Origin: an uncultured Gammaproteobacteria bacterium
GTDB lineage: Bacteria; Pseudomonadota; Gammaproteobacteria; Pseudomonadales; Pseudohongiellaceae
Reading direction: 5' to 3'
NCBI GenBank assembly: GCA_937898685.1
Contig: CALEJT010000045.1
Location: 1 to 64,000, forward strand
DNA: 64,000 nt
Shown here: piece after piece, positions 33,252 through 42,852 of the stretch
How positions within the stretch are numbered: position 1 is the first letter of the stretch
Layout of the letters: every line of letters begins with the position of its first letter
Notes under the pieces: model-generated
What the model was told of the DNA's origin: nothing
What the model saw: the letters and a program-made list of their open reading frames with translations, nothing else
The model's database searches: none
Made by a program: the position numbers and the translations under genes

Positions 33252-34205
33252 ATGATCGAACGTTCTGTCCCCTGGGTAGTGGCCGACATCGGCGGCACCA
33301 ATGCACGCTTCGCCTGCGTCGATCCCGACACGCAAACGCTCGATCGCATAGAGCAATATCTCTGCGAAGATTTCGCCACTCTCGAGGAGGTGGTGCGGCT
33401 GTACCTGAAACAACAGGATTTCGAGCAAGCGCCGCCGATGTGCCTGGCAGTAGCCGGAGTCGTCGAGCGCGACTACATCAGCCTGCCGAACAATCATTGG
33501 GAATTCAGTCAGGATGCGATGCGCAAGTCGCTCGATGCAGACCTGAAGTTCATCAACGACTTCACCGCCCAGCTCTACGCCACCTTCACTCTGCAGGAAA
33601 ACGAAATCCGTTGGATCGACACACCGCGTCCCACCGGCCGACTCGTGCGTGCAGCGATCGGGCCTGGCACTGGTCTCGGTGTGAAGGCACTGACGCCCGA
33701 AGGCGGCTTGGTGCCTTCGGAGGGCGGTCACTTCGCCTATGCGCCACTCGATGAACACGAGATGGAACTCTTGCGCGTGATCTGGCGCCGTTTCGAACGC
33801 GTCTCCGTCGAGCGTCTCACCTCAGGTCCTGGCCTCAGCCTGCTGTATTGGGCCAACGGTGTGCTGCACGGCAAGGAAGTAGAGCTCGAACCCGAACAAG
33901 TGAGCACCGGCGCAGCCGAAGGCGATGCACTTTGTCAGCAAGCGGTCGACGATTTCATTCGCGTGCTCGGCGCGACCGCCGGCGATCTCGCGCTGATTCT
34001 GGGCGCCTACGATGGCGTGTATCTGATGGGCGACCTGTTGCGCAAACTGGCACCACTGTTCGATCCCGCGGCGCTGCGCGCACGCTTCAACGCCAAGGGG
34101 CGCTACGCCGACGTCTGCGCCGAAATTCCCTTGGCGCTGGTCCACGCCGACCACACGGGACTGCGTGGCTGCGCCGAAGTATTGCGTCGTCATCTCTCAG
34201 CTTGA
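33252..34205 (+). CDS. glk: Glucokinase
   Basis: ATP-dependent phosphorylation of glucose, 317 residues, bacterial Glk family. The ATP-binding start VVADIGGTNARFACVD, the sugar-binding FINDFTAQ and GPGTGLGVKAL, and EGGHFAYAP are visible. It is 9 bases after eda, giving a compact glucose-to-triose operon. Confidence 0.94.
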   Translation: MIERSVPWVVADIGGTNARFACVDPDTQTLDRIEQYLCEDFATLEEVVRLYLKQQDFEQAPPMCLAVAGVVERDYISLPNNHWEFSQDAMRKSLDADLKFINDFTAQLYATFTLQENEIRWIDTPRPTGRLVRAAIGPGTGLGVKALTPEGGLVPSEGGHFAYAPLDEHEMELLRVIWRRFERVSVERLTSGPGLSLLYWANGVLHGKEVELEPEQVSTGAAEGDALCQQAVDDFIRVLGATAGDLALILGAYDGVYLMGDLLRKLAPLFDPAALRARFNAKGRYADVCAEIPLALVHADHTGLRGCAEVLRRHLSA

Positions 34206-34212
34206 GGCAGTC

Positions 34213-34737
34213 ATGTTCGCCCGAATTTTTCCTGTACCAGTTCTGCTGAGCCTCGTCATGAATGCAGTGCCCGCGCAAGCACTCGAGCTTGGCGCGCCGG
34301 CACCAGCATTCGAATTGCCGGTGCTCGGTGCGGAAGAGTCAGCCGCTTCCCTTACGCTCGAATCGCTGCGCGGCAAGGTGCTCTACGTGGATTTCTGGGC
34401 CTCATGGTGTGCACCGTGCCGTTTCTCGATGCCGCTGCTCGATGCACTGCGCAAGGAACTGCAAAGCGAAGGTGCGGCTTTCGAAGTGGTGGCCGTGAAC
34501 GTGGACGAACGCATCGAAGATGCGCGCAGCTTTCTGCAGCAGATTCCGGTGTCGTACCTGGTGGTGAGAGATGCCAGCGGTGCCACGCCCTCCGCGTATG
34601 AACTGCAGGGCATGCCCACGGGCTTTCTGCTCGATGCGCAAGGACAGATTCGTTTGATCCATCCCGGCTTCAAGCGTGACGACATCGACCTGATCGAAGC
34701 AGAAGCACGCCAGCTGTTACGAGAAAACTCGCGCTGA
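34213..34737 (+). CDS. TlpA/ResA-type periplasmic thioredoxin
   Basis: Thiol-disulfide oxidoreductase of 174 residues with a signal peptide or anchor (about 1-23). The active site is WCAPC (Cys66, Cys69) and the cis-proline lies in GMPTGFLLD. The start at 34213 has GAGGCAG upstream and lies 7 bases after glk; longer frames begin inside glk. Its place in a sugar operon is odd; it may be carried along, or serve periplasmic cytochromes or dehydrogenases. Confidence 0.85.
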   Translation: MFARIFPVPVLLSLVMNAVPAQALELGAPAPAFELPVLGAEESAASLTLESLRGKVLYVDFWASWCAPCRFSMPLLDALRKELQSEGAAFEVVAVNVDERIEDARSFLQQIPVSYLVVRDASGATPSAYELQGMPTGFLLDAQGQIRLIHPGFKRDDIDLIEAEARQLLRENSR

Positions 34738-34743
34738 GCGCAC

Positions 34744-34771
34744 AAAAAAATACGGAGCCCGAAGGCTCCGT
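34744..34771 (-). terminator. Strong terminator after the beta-propeller gene
   Basis: Read on the minus strand: stem ACGGAGCC and GGCTCCGT (34771-34764 with 34759-34752) closing a TTCG tetraloop, then A and seven T residues. It may also stop the plus-strand operon from the other side. Confidence 0.92.
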
Positions 34772-34796
34772 GAATCCCGATTTTCCTGCTTGTTAT

Positions 34797-35825
34797 TCAG
34801 AGACCCGGCCACACACCCCACGGGGTGGAACCGACCGGCACCTTGGTGGTGACGGTGAAGGTGGCCACGTCGATCACGGACACATCGTTCGACGGACCAT
34901 TGGCGGAATAGAGCTTGCTGCCATCGGGGCTGATGGTCAGGCCCCAGGGACGCTGACCGGCTTCGACGGACTTGATGACTTCCTTGGTGGCAAGATCGAT
35001 GGCGACCACGGTACGGGCGCGACCATTGGCGACGTAGAGCGTCTTGTCATCCGGCGACAGCACGACGCCCATCGGCAAGGAACCTTCCGGCAGACTCAAC
35101 GTATCGACGACGGTATCGTTCGCCACGTCGATGACGGAAATGCTGCCACCGACTTCGTTCGACACGTAGGCGCGACTGCTGTCGCGGCTGAACACGATGT
35201 CACGCGGACGCAGGCCAACCGGAATCGAAGCACGCACGGAGTTGGTGGCGGTATCGATCACGGTGATCTCGCTCGTCACTTCACCGGTCACGTAAGCAAC
35301 CTTGCCATCGGGGGATACACGCACGCCTTCGGGTTCACGCCCCGTCGGCAACTCGAGAATGATCTCGCCCTTCGCGATGTCGACGACACTGGCGAGGTTG
35401 GCGTTCTCGTTGGCGATGTACATCAGGCCGGTGTCCCAGTTGACGTCGAACTGTTCGGGATCGAGACCGCTCGGCAGTACGCGCAATACTCGACCAGCCG
35501 CCGTGTCGACTTCGGCGATGCCATCGGCGCTGAGGTCGACCTCGAGTTTTTCACACTCTTCGTCATCCATCGTGGGCGGACACTTCGGTGCGCCGCTCAG
35601 GGCCACGTACAGACGCGAGCCATCTGGGCTGACCTTGAGACCACGCGGACGCTTGCCGATGTCGATGGTATTGATGACGGTATTGGTGGCAGCGTCGATG
35701 ACGCTGACGTTGTTGGAATCTTCGTTGGTGACGTAGATCTTGTAGTTGGCCTGCGCCAAGGCGCCACCTGCGAACAAGAGGCCTGCGAGGGCGAAGGAAA
35801 GTTTGTGCCAGGTCAGGTGTTTCAT
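34797..35825 (-). CDS. Periplasmic YVTN beta-propeller protein
   Basis: Exported protein of 342 residues with a signal peptide ending at GGALAQA (about 25). It holds about seven repeats of the pattern NVSVIDAATN...VPVG..P.G...SPDG..LYVAN, one per blade. A Cys-containing acidic insertion (KCPPTMDDEECEK) lies in an early blade. It resembles the beta-propeller family found with PQQ-dependent alcohol oxidation genes. The start at 35825 is fixed by GGAGGGG just upstream. It is monocistronic with a strong terminator. Function is unproven. Confidence 0.75.
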   Translation of the reverse strand: MKHLTWHKLSFALAGLLFAGGALAQANYKIYVTNEDSNNVSVIDAATNTVINTIDIGKRPRGLKVSPDGSRLYVALSGAPKCPPTMDDEECEKLEVDLSADGIAEVDTAAGRVLRVLPSGLDPEQFDVNWDTGLMYIANENANLASVVDIAKGEIILELPTGREPEGVRVSPDGKVAYVTGEVTSEITVIDTATNSVRASIPVGLRPRDIVFSRDSSRAYVSNEVGGSISVIDVANDTVVDTLSLPEGSLPMGVVLSPDDKTLYVANGRARTVVAIDLATKEVIKSVEAGQRPWGLTISPDGSKLYSANGPSNDVSVIDVATFTVTTKVPVGSTPWGVWPGL

Positions 35826-35926
35826 GATCCCCTCCGGAGCGATTGAGTGCGGATTATCTGGCCCTATTCCGTCACTGGCAAATCTGATTGCCACTTTGCC
35901 GGTTTACGGCCAGGCAAGGCCTGCGC

Positions 35927-37156
35927 TCACTCCTGCTTGTTCAGATAGCGCACATCGCGCAGTTGCGGGAAACGCCAGGCCCATAGACCCGCCACCAGGA
36001 TCGAGCCGACACCACCGAAAACCACAGCAGGAACGACACCGATCCACGCTGCCATCATGCCGGCGCGGAATTCACCCAGTTCGTTGGAAGCGCCAAGAAA
36101 CACCATGTTGGCGGCGTTGACACGGCCACGCACTTCATCGGGCGTCCACAGCTGCAACAGCGTTTCCCGCACCACGACGCTCACCATGTCGGAAGCGCCG
36201 ATCAACATCAGCAGCAGGATCGACAACCACGGCACGGTGGAAATACCGAAGAGCGCCGTGAAGAGACCGAACAAGGCCACGCAGCCGAGCAAGATGTATC
36301 CGGCGTGATCCTTGATCGGCGACATCGCGATGAAGGCCGCCATCGATACGGCGCCGATGCCCGGTGCGGCACGCAAGAGCCCAAGTCCCCACGGACCCAA
36401 CTCGAGAATGTCACGCGCATAGACCGGCAGCAGCGCCACCGCACCGCCGAGCAGTACGGCGAAAAGATCGAGAGAAATCGCGCCGAGCACCACCGGCTGA
36501 CGACGAATGAAGCGCAGGCCATCGAAGAGGGAATCGAAGGTCACCTTGCGCGGTTGTTCCGGCGGTGGCGGCTCGGGGATGCGCAGCAACAGGAACACCG
36601 CCATCGCCAACATCAGCGTTGCCGCTCCGTACGCGGTGAGGGCGGAGATGCCATAGAGCAGGCCGCCGATGGCGGGGCCCGCAATGGATGCGATCTGCCA
36701 GGCAGAGGAGTTCCATGTCACCGCATTGGCGAAGTCCTCACGCGGCACCAGGTTGACCACGAGCGACTGCGAGGCCGGACCGAAGAAGGCACGCGCCACC
36801 GCGAGCACCATGAGCAAGGCGAAGATCGGCAATACCGAACGCGGTCCCATGCCGGCATAGAGCAGCATCGATGCGGCACATACGAGCTGCACGCCCACGG
36901 CAATGCTCATCACACGGCGCCGTCCGAAGCGATCGGCAACCGCTCCCGTGACCAATACCAACAACAACAGTGGCAGGAACTGCACGAGTCCGAGCATGCC
37001 GAGGTGGAAGGGATCACGCGTGAGGTCGTAGACCTGCCACGCCACGGCCACCGCCAATACCTGCACGGCGAATGTGGTGCAAACGCGGGCCCACCAATAG
37101 TGGACATAGCTGCGATGGGAGAAAGCGGCAAAGCGGCGGTATTTTTCGATGCTCAT
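35927..37156 (-). CDS. MFS transporter (second EntS-like member)
   Basis: Twelve-span major facilitator of 409 residues. The motif GAVADRFGRRRVM is intact, and ARAFFGPASQSLVVNLVP places it in the same broad branch as the exporter at 20.5-21.7 kb. It starts within the recJ stop (ATGA), so it is translated together with recJ. Substrate unknown. Confidence 0.8.
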   Translation of the reverse strand: MSIEKYRRFAAFSHRSYVHYWWARVCTTFAVQVLAVAVAWQVYDLTRDPFHLGMLGLVQFLPLLLLVLVTGAVADRFGRRRVMSIAVGVQLVCAASMLLYAGMGPRSVLPIFALLMVLAVARAFFGPASQSLVVNLVPREDFANAVTWNSSAWQIASIAGPAIGGLLYGISALTAYGAATLMLAMAVFLLLRIPEPPPPEQPRKVTFDSLFDGLRFIRRQPVVLGAISLDLFAVLLGGAVALLPVYARDILELGPWGLGLLRAAPGIGAVSMAAFIAMSPIKDHAGYILLGCVALFGLFTALFGISTVPWLSILLLMLIGASDMVSVVVRETLLQLWTPDEVRGRVNAANMVFLGASNELGEFRAGMMAAWIGVVPAVVFGGVGSILVAGLWAWRFPQLRDVRYLNKQE

Positions 37157-38886
37157 GCAAAGGGCTGATCGAGATAACTGAGATGATCGATGTTGAGCTG
37201 CACCTGACGCTGGCCACGGAATTCGTTGATGTCGAGACGATAGAGCAGGCTCACGTTCTCGCGCGTGTCGGCCAATACTTCGGGTTCCTGATTGAAAGCG
37301 ATGCCATCCACCAAGGTACCGGTTCCAGGTACACCCAGGGTCAGCTTGAGATGCTTGTCGTTGAGGACGCGGCGGCTCAAGACCTGAAAGCCGTTGTGAA
37401 ACACGGGCTCGGGAAAGTGCTGGCCCCAGGGGCCGGCATCGCGCAGGAGTTCAGCGAACTCAAGAGTGAAGCAATCGGGCGTCAAGGCGCCATCACAATA
37501 GCGGCGGGGTGCGAATAGTTCTTCCGCCACTTCCACCCGCAAGGTTTGCTCGAAGGCTTCACGGAACTGTTCGAACTTGTCGCGCGCCAGACTGAGTCCA
37601 GCCGCCATCGCATGCCCCCCGAACTTGCTGAGCAGGCCCGGCCAGGAACTGGCGACACGGTCCAATACATCGCGCAGATGGATGCCGGCAATCGAACGGC
37701 CCGAGCCTTTCAGCTCACCATTGTCGGCACTCGCGAAGACGATCACGGGACGATGCAAACGTTCCTTCAGACGTCCAGCCAAAATGCCGATCACGCCCTG
37801 ATGCCAGTTGGGATCGAACAGACAGATGCTGCGCCGCTCCTGCACACCGGCGAATTCCATGTTGAGCAGCGCGAGCGCTTCGCTCTGCATTTCCTGCTCG
37901 ATCTGACGCCGATCCTGATTCAGCGCATCGAGTTGCAAGGCGAGACGTCGCGCCGTGGCTTCGTCCTGTGCCAAGAGACAGGCGATGCCGAGACTCATAT
38001 CGTCGAGACGCCCGGCGGCATTCAGACGCGGTCCTGCGGCAAAACCCAGATCCGCAGCGACGACGTTGGCGGGATTGCGGCGTCCTACTTCCAGCAAGGC
38101 GCGCACACCGGGACGACAGCGTCCGGTACGAATCAACTGCAAGCCGTGGCGCACGAGACGCCGGTTGTTCTGATCGAGCGGTACCACGTCGGCGACGGTG
38201 CCGAGCGCCACGAGATCGAGAAAATCAGCGAGTTTCGGTTCAGCGATGCCCTGCGACCTGAACCAGCCATGTTCACGCAACCGGCTGCGCAGCGCGGCCA
38301 ACAGATAGAACATCACCCCTACTCCCGCGAGCGCCTTGCTCGGGAAGGGACAGCCGGGTTGATTCGGATTGAGGATGCAGTCGGCATCGGGCAGCGTCGC
38401 ACCGGGCAGGTGGTGATCGGTGACGAGCACCTTGATGCCGAGTTCATGCGCACGTCGTACACCGGCGTGACTCGAGATGCCGTTGTCCACCGTGACGATC
38501 AATGCCGGTCGCCGCTGCGCCGCGACGTCGACGATTTCCGGGCTCAAACCGTAACCGTAGTCGAAACGATTCGGCACGAGATGATCGACCTTGGGAAAGC
38601 CCATCGCGCGCAAGCCACTCACCGCGAGCGCGGCACTGGTGGCACCGTCGGCATCGAAGTCACCGACGATCAGGATCGGCGCGCGCTTTTCCAGCATTTC
38701 GATCAGCAGCGCACAGGCGCGATCGATGTTCAGTAATTGCTCGGGCGGCAACAGCTCGGACAGATCCAGGCGCAGCTGCGCATCCTCACCGATGCCTCTG
38801 GCGAGGTAGATGCGCTCCAGGACGGGATGTAGAGAACTGGTGAAATTGCGGGCGACGCGCGCCTCGCGTTGACTGATGGGAATCAA
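37153..38886 (-). CDS. recJ: Single-strand DNA exonuclease RecJ
   Basis: 5'-3' single-strand DNA exonuclease in recombination and mismatch repair, 577 residues. DHH-family motifs: VGDFDADGATSAA, TVDNGISSHAGV, VTDHHLPG and LDLVALGTVADVVPLD, then GPRLNAAGRLDDM and the DHHA1 segment KGSGRSIAGIHLRDVL...FGGHAMAAGLSL. The start is probably TTG at 38886, overlapping the fadD stop with GGAG ahead of it. Confidence 0.95.
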   Translation of the reverse strand: MIPISQREARVARNFTSSLHPVLERIYLARGIGEDAQLRLDLSELLPPEQLLNIDRACALLIEMLEKRAPILIVGDFDADGATSAALAVSGLRAMGFPKVDHLVPNRFDYGYGLSPEIVDVAAQRRPALIVTVDNGISSHAGVRRAHELGIKVLVTDHHLPGATLPDADCILNPNQPGCPFPSKALAGVGVMFYLLAALRSRLREHGWFRSQGIAEPKLADFLDLVALGTVADVVPLDQNNRRLVRHGLQLIRTGRCRPGVRALLEVGRRNPANVVAADLGFAAGPRLNAAGRLDDMSLGIACLLAQDEATARRLALQLDALNQDRRQIEQEMQSEALALLNMEFAGVQERRSICLFDPNWHQGVIGILAGRLKERLHRPVIVFASADNGELKGSGRSIAGIHLRDVLDRVASSWPGLLSKFGGHAMAAGLSLARDKFEQFREAFEQTLRVEVAEELFAPRRYCDGALTPDCFTLEFAELLRDAGPWGQHFPEPVFHNGFQVLSRRVLNDKHLKLTLGVPGTGTLVDGIAFNQEPEVLADTRENVSLLYRLDINEFRGQRQVQLNIDHLSYLDQPFA

Positions 38887-40562
38887 GCCTGCTCCATCAC
38901 GGGTTCCAGCGCAGCGGGCTGCGGCGCCTCTTCACCCGGTACTTCATCACGCAATTGTCGACGCAACACCTTACCGACATTGCTCTTCGGCAGCGCGTCG
39001 CGGAACTCCACCAGACGCGGCACCTTGTAAGCCGCGAGCGCCTGTCTGCAATAGGCGATCACGTCCTTCGCCGTGAGTTCTGGGTTGCGACTCACGACAT
39101 ACAACTTGATCTGCGTGCTGCATTCGTCACCGACCGCGACGGCACAGGCGTCGCTGATGTCGGGATGCGTGCACACGTGATCTTCGATTTCATTCGGGAA
39201 TACGTTGAAGCCCGAGATGATGATCAGATCCTTGATGCGATCGATGATGCGCAGCTGTCCGTCCGGATCGAGTACCGCGACGTCGCCCGTGTGCAACCAA
39301 CCTTCGCTGTCGAACACACGCGCGTTTTCATCGGGCTTCTGCCAATAACCCAACATCACCTGCGGGCCCTTGACGCACAGCTCGCCGGGCTCCCCCGCTT
39401 CCGCCACGCCCCCTTCAGGCGTTTTCAGACAGATCTCGGTGAGCGGCACGGGACGCCCCACCGTACCGAGGCGATAGTCGCTGTAGTTGCCGCAGGCAAC
39501 GACGGGCGAGCATTCCGAGAGCCCATAGCCTTCGAGAATGCGACAGCCCGTGAGTCTCTCCCAGGCGTCGGCCACCTGGCGCGACAAGGCCATGCCACCG
39601 GAACTCGCGATGCGCAGCGTGCTGAAGTTCACGTCCTTGATGCGCGGGTGTTCGCAGAGCGCCTTGTAGAGTGTGGAGATGCCGACGAAGCCATCGATGC
39701 GCGGCAGTTTCTTGAGCGTTTTCACGAAGCCGTCGATGTCGCGCGGATTGGGAATCAATACCGTCTCATGCCCCCGGTAGAGGGAGATGAGGAAGTTCAT
39801 GGTGAAGGCGTAGACGTGGTAGAGCGGCAGCGGTGCGATCATCAACGCGCCACGCTTGGGGCAGTCTTCACCCAACGCCGCCTCCACCTGCCGCAGGTTG
39901 CTGCTGAGGTTTCGGTGCGTGAGCATCGCGCCCTTTGCCACACCAGTGGTGCCACCCGTGTATTGCAGCACGGCGAGATCGCTGGGCGCCGGTTCGGGCA
40001 ACCCGGCGCCACCACGTTTCTGCCGCCAAGTCTCGCCCTGGGCCAGCACTTGGCGGAAGGAAAGTTGATTGCGGAAGGAGAACGGTTTGATGCCTCCACG
40101 CAGATGACGCGCGGCGAGATTCAGCAGCGAGCGCTTGGGCCAGTCGTGCAGATCGCCGACTTCCGTCACCACCACACGCTCGACGTTGGTCTCGTCGACG
40201 ACGCTTGCGGCGGTGGCCGCGGTATTGGCGAAACACACCAACAGGCGCGCACCGGAGTCCTGCAACTGAAAACGGATTTCTGGCGCCGTATAGAGCGGGT
40301 TGACGTTCACCACCACGCCACAGGCCTTGAGCACTCCCAGCGCCGCCACCGGATACTGCAGCAGGTTGGGCAGTTGCAGCGCCACACGCTCGCCGGGAAG
40401 GAGACGGAATTCGTGAATCAGCCAATGAGCGAAGGCGTCGCTGAGGCGGTCCAGCGCCGCGAAGGACAGCTTCTGTCCCAGGCAGCGGAATGCGGTTGCG
40501 GCCCCGCCACTGCGCAGAGCGCTGCGGCTCATTTCCACCAGGTTCTGATCTTCCAGCTGCAT
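38883..40562 (-). CDS. fadD: Long-chain fatty acyl-CoA ligase
   Basis: ANL-superfamily acyl-CoA synthetase of 559 residues activating fatty acids with ATP and CoA at the inner membrane. The ATP motif YTGGTTGVAKGAML, the EGYGLSECSP segment, GWLHTGDVAVLDPDG and the C-terminal KSNVGKVLRRQLRDE with the catalytic lysine are present. The start at 40562 is preceded by GAGAGGAAG; a frame reaching 40859 upstream is rejected because it crosses the htrA start. Chain length cannot be fixed. Confidence 0.9.
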   Translation of the reverse strand: MQLEDQNLVEMSRSALRSGGAATAFRCLGQKLSFAALDRLSDAFAHWLIHEFRLLPGERVALQLPNLLQYPVAALGVLKACGVVVNVNPLYTAPEIRFQLQDSGARLLVCFANTAATAASVVDETNVERVVVTEVGDLHDWPKRSLLNLAARHLRGGIKPFSFRNQLSFRQVLAQGETWRQKRGGAGLPEPAPSDLAVLQYTGGTTGVAKGAMLTHRNLSSNLRQVEAALGEDCPKRGALMIAPLPLYHVYAFTMNFLISLYRGHETVLIPNPRDIDGFVKTLKKLPRIDGFVGISTLYKALCEHPRIKDVNFSTLRIASSGGMALSRQVADAWERLTGCRILEGYGLSECSPVVACGNYSDYRLGTVGRPVPLTEICLKTPEGGVAEAGEPGELCVKGPQVMLGYWQKPDENARVFDSEGWLHTGDVAVLDPDGQLRIIDRIKDLIIISGFNVFPNEIEDHVCTHPDISDACAVAVGDECSTQIKLYVVSRNPELTAKDVIAYCRQALAAYKVPRLVEFRDALPKSNVGKVLRRQLRDEVPGEEAPQPAALEPVMEQA

Positions 40563-40774
40563 GCGCTGCGTCTTCCTCTCCTTGATTTTGGATGACGTGT
40601 CCGCATTTTCTTGGGACCGCCGCCCAGGGCCGCCGCATTTTAGCACCGGGCAGCGCCGCGGCGCTGAATTGACGCCGCGATGAGGAACTTCGTGGCGCAG
40701 GATCCTGCCTAAATGCTGGGCTCCCGCGTTATCACCGAGAGTTCCACCGCAGACACCATGAGGATGTACCTTCC

Positions 40775-41857
40775 ATGATCCTACGTTCGCGCTCACGTCG
40801 TTTTGCTGCTTGTCTGGGGCTTTTGCTGGGCTGCCTGGCCCTGCCCGCCCTGCCGGCACAAACGCCGGACTACCTCAGTTTTCATACCGAAGACGAAGCC
40901 AACAACATCGAGATCTTCAAGGCGGCTAGCCCCTCCGTGGTCTACGTGACCAACAGCGCGCTACGGCGCAACTTCTACAGTCTGAACATCCAGGAGATTC
41001 CGCAAGGCGCCGGCACCGGCTTCGTGTGGGACAAATCCGGCCTGATCGTCACCAACTTCCACGTGATCCGCGGTGCCAACCGCGTGACCATCACCCTGCA
41101 CGACCAGAGCACCTGGGACGCCGAAGTCGTGGGTCTCGCCCCCGGCAAGGACCTTGCTCTGTTGCGCATCAAGGCGCCGCCGGAAAAACTCGTGCCCCTG
41201 CCCCTCGGTGACTCCTCGCTCCTGGAAGTCGGCCGCAAGGTGATCGCCATCGGTAACCCCTTCGGTCTCGACACCACCATGACCGTCGGCGTCGTCAGCG
41301 CCCTCGGCCGCGAGATCAACTCACTCACCGACCGCAAGATCCGTGACGTGATCCAGACCGATGCCTCCATCAACCCCGGAAACTCCGGCGGCCCGCTGCT
41401 CAACTCGCTCGGTCAGCTGATCGGCGTGAACACGCAGATCATCAGCCCCAGCGGCGCCAGCGCGGGCATCGGCTTCGCGATCCCGGTCAACACGGTGAAA
41501 AAAGTCATTCCGCAGTTGATCCAGTACGGCCGCGAAGTGCAGCCCACGCTAGGCATCCAGTACGTGTCCGACGCCGTGGCGCGGCAGCGCGGCATCCGCG
41601 GCATCATCGTCGCCGCCGTCAATCCCAACGCACCTGCTGGGCGCGCTGGTCTGCGCGGCCTGCAACAGGATCGCCGCGGTGGTTATCAGCTCGGTGACAT
41701 CATCGTCGAGATCGATGGTTACGAGATCAACAACAGCGACGACATGTTGAACGCGCTCGAACAGCATCAGCCGGGAGACAGGGTCACCGTGGTGACGATG
41801 CGCGGCGACGATCGCATGGAGTTCCAGGTAACGCTCGCCGGACCGGATGAGGTGTAG
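40775..41857 (+). CDS. HtrA-type serine protease with one PDZ domain
   Basis: Periplasmic trypsin-like protease of 360 residues with a signal peptide (cleavage near ALPAQT, residue 29). The catalytic triad is His96 (TNFHVIRG), Asp126 (KDLALL) and Ser204 (NPGNSGGPL). A single PDZ domain occupies about 255-355. One PDZ domain resembles DegS/AlgW and plant Deg proteins, but DegS is membrane-anchored, so a sigma-E sensor role is not assured. A strong terminator follows. Confidence 0.9.
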   Translation: MILRSRSRRFAACLGLLLGCLALPALPAQTPDYLSFHTEDEANNIEIFKAASPSVVYVTNSALRRNFYSLNIQEIPQGAGTGFVWDKSGLIVTNFHVIRGANRVTITLHDQSTWDAEVVGLAPGKDLALLRIKAPPEKLVPLPLGDSSLLEVGRKVIAIGNPFGLDTTMTVGVVSALGREINSLTDRKIRDVIQTDASINPGNSGGPLLNSLGQLIGVNTQIISPSGASAGIGFAIPVNTVKKVIPQLIQYGREVQPTLGIQYVSDAVARQRGIRGIIVAAVNPNAPAGRAGLRGLQQDRRGGYQLGDIIVEIDGYEINNSDDMLNALEQHQPGDRVTVVTMRGDDRMEFQVTLAGPDEV

Positions 41858-41893
41858 CCCCGCGTCTTCCGGTTGAAACCCGCAAACAGAAAC

Positions 41894-41924
41894 AGCCGAA
41901 GTCCTACAGGACTTCGGCTTTTTT
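41894..41924 (+). terminator. Rho-independent terminator after the HtrA gene
   Basis: Perfect 12-base stem AGCCGAAGTCCT (41894-41905) with AGGACTTCGGCT (41908-41919), then a T tract. One of the strongest in the window; may also act on the convergent gene. Confidence 0.93.
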
Positions 41925-41958
41925 CATGGGGGAAACGCAGAAGGATCTGCGCTGAGGC

Positions 41959-42852
41959 TCAGCGTCCGAAGAGGCCGTCGAGCGCGCGGTTGAACACTCT
42001 GTCGACGGCGCCATCGACCTCGCGCTGGGTGCGATTCTCGACCTTATCGGTCTGACGATCGACCTGGCGCTCGGCCTGACGCCCCAGGATGTTGCCGAAG
42101 AGGCCGCCACGACGCTCCTCCGCAGACTCTGCAGCTGGTGCGTCGGCGCCAGCGCCCGATAGGAGAGCCCCGAAATTGGGCATCTGCTGTGGGTTGGCCG
42201 GCAGATCGAAACGCGAGGCCACGATGTCGGCCTGGCTGAGCGAGGCAATGCGGTAGGTATTGCCGAAACGCAGCACACCATCGCCCTTGCCATAGATCAG
42301 CGCCATCGACTCGTCGTAAGAGGCACGCGCCGTATCGACGCCGAAGGACGCTGCCAGCGCCTGACCCCAAGCGCCCATCGTCTGGCTGAATTCGCGCAAT
42401 ACCGGATGGCTGCCGATCACCATTTCATCGGTGCGGTTGGTGCCATCTTCGTCGGTGTAAGACGCCAGATAGACACGGCCCTCGATGCCGGCCACGGTCT
42501 CGGTACGGCCCGTGTCTTCCAGTCTGTACACACCATTGAGCTCATTGCCCACGTCGAGATCGGCCTGGTTCATCATCCCAGCGAACATCTGCCCCATCGC
42601 ACTGAGGTCGAACACCATGGGCTGACCACCCTGGTTCGTCACCATGAAGACCTTGCTGTCACGCAACAGCATGTAGCCCTGCGCGTCGGACTGAGGCATG
42701 TCCATGCGCAAACGATCGCCGTCGAATTCGAACTCCATGGTGCCGCGCTCGCCGTCGTCTTCACCGACGTCGAGCACTATCCGCCCTCCTGCCCATGCGC
42801 TGAGCGGCAATACGCCGAGAAGGGCGATTGCCACGGATCGATGCAGTTTCAT
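41959..42852 (-). CDS. Secreted protein of unknown function
   Basis: A 297-residue product with a signal peptide (cut near SAWA-GG, residue 22). The body is mixed beta-like sequence with acidic patches (VGEDDGERGTMEFEFDGDRLRMDMP). The last 45 residues are a highly charged, probably helical segment with repeated (E/D)-x-x-(V/T)-D-R units, ending DGLFGR. I do not recognise the family for certain; the first half is reminiscent of DUF4412-type proteins. GCAGGAG precedes the ATG. It stands alone. Confidence 0.7.
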   Translation of the reverse strand: MKLHRSVAIALLGVLPLSAWAGGRIVLDVGEDDGERGTMEFEFDGDRLRMDMPQSDAQGYMLLRDSKVFMVTNQGGQPMVFDLSAMGQMFAGMMNQADLDVGNELNGVYRLEDTGRTETVAGIEGRVYLASYTDEDGTNRTDEMVIGSHPVLREFSQTMGAWGQALAASFGVDTARASYDESMALIYGKGDGVLRFGNTYRIASLSQADIVASRFDLPANPQQMPNFGALLSGAGADAPAAESAEERRGGLFGNILGRQAERQVDRQTDKVENRTQREVDGAVDRVFNRALDGLFGR

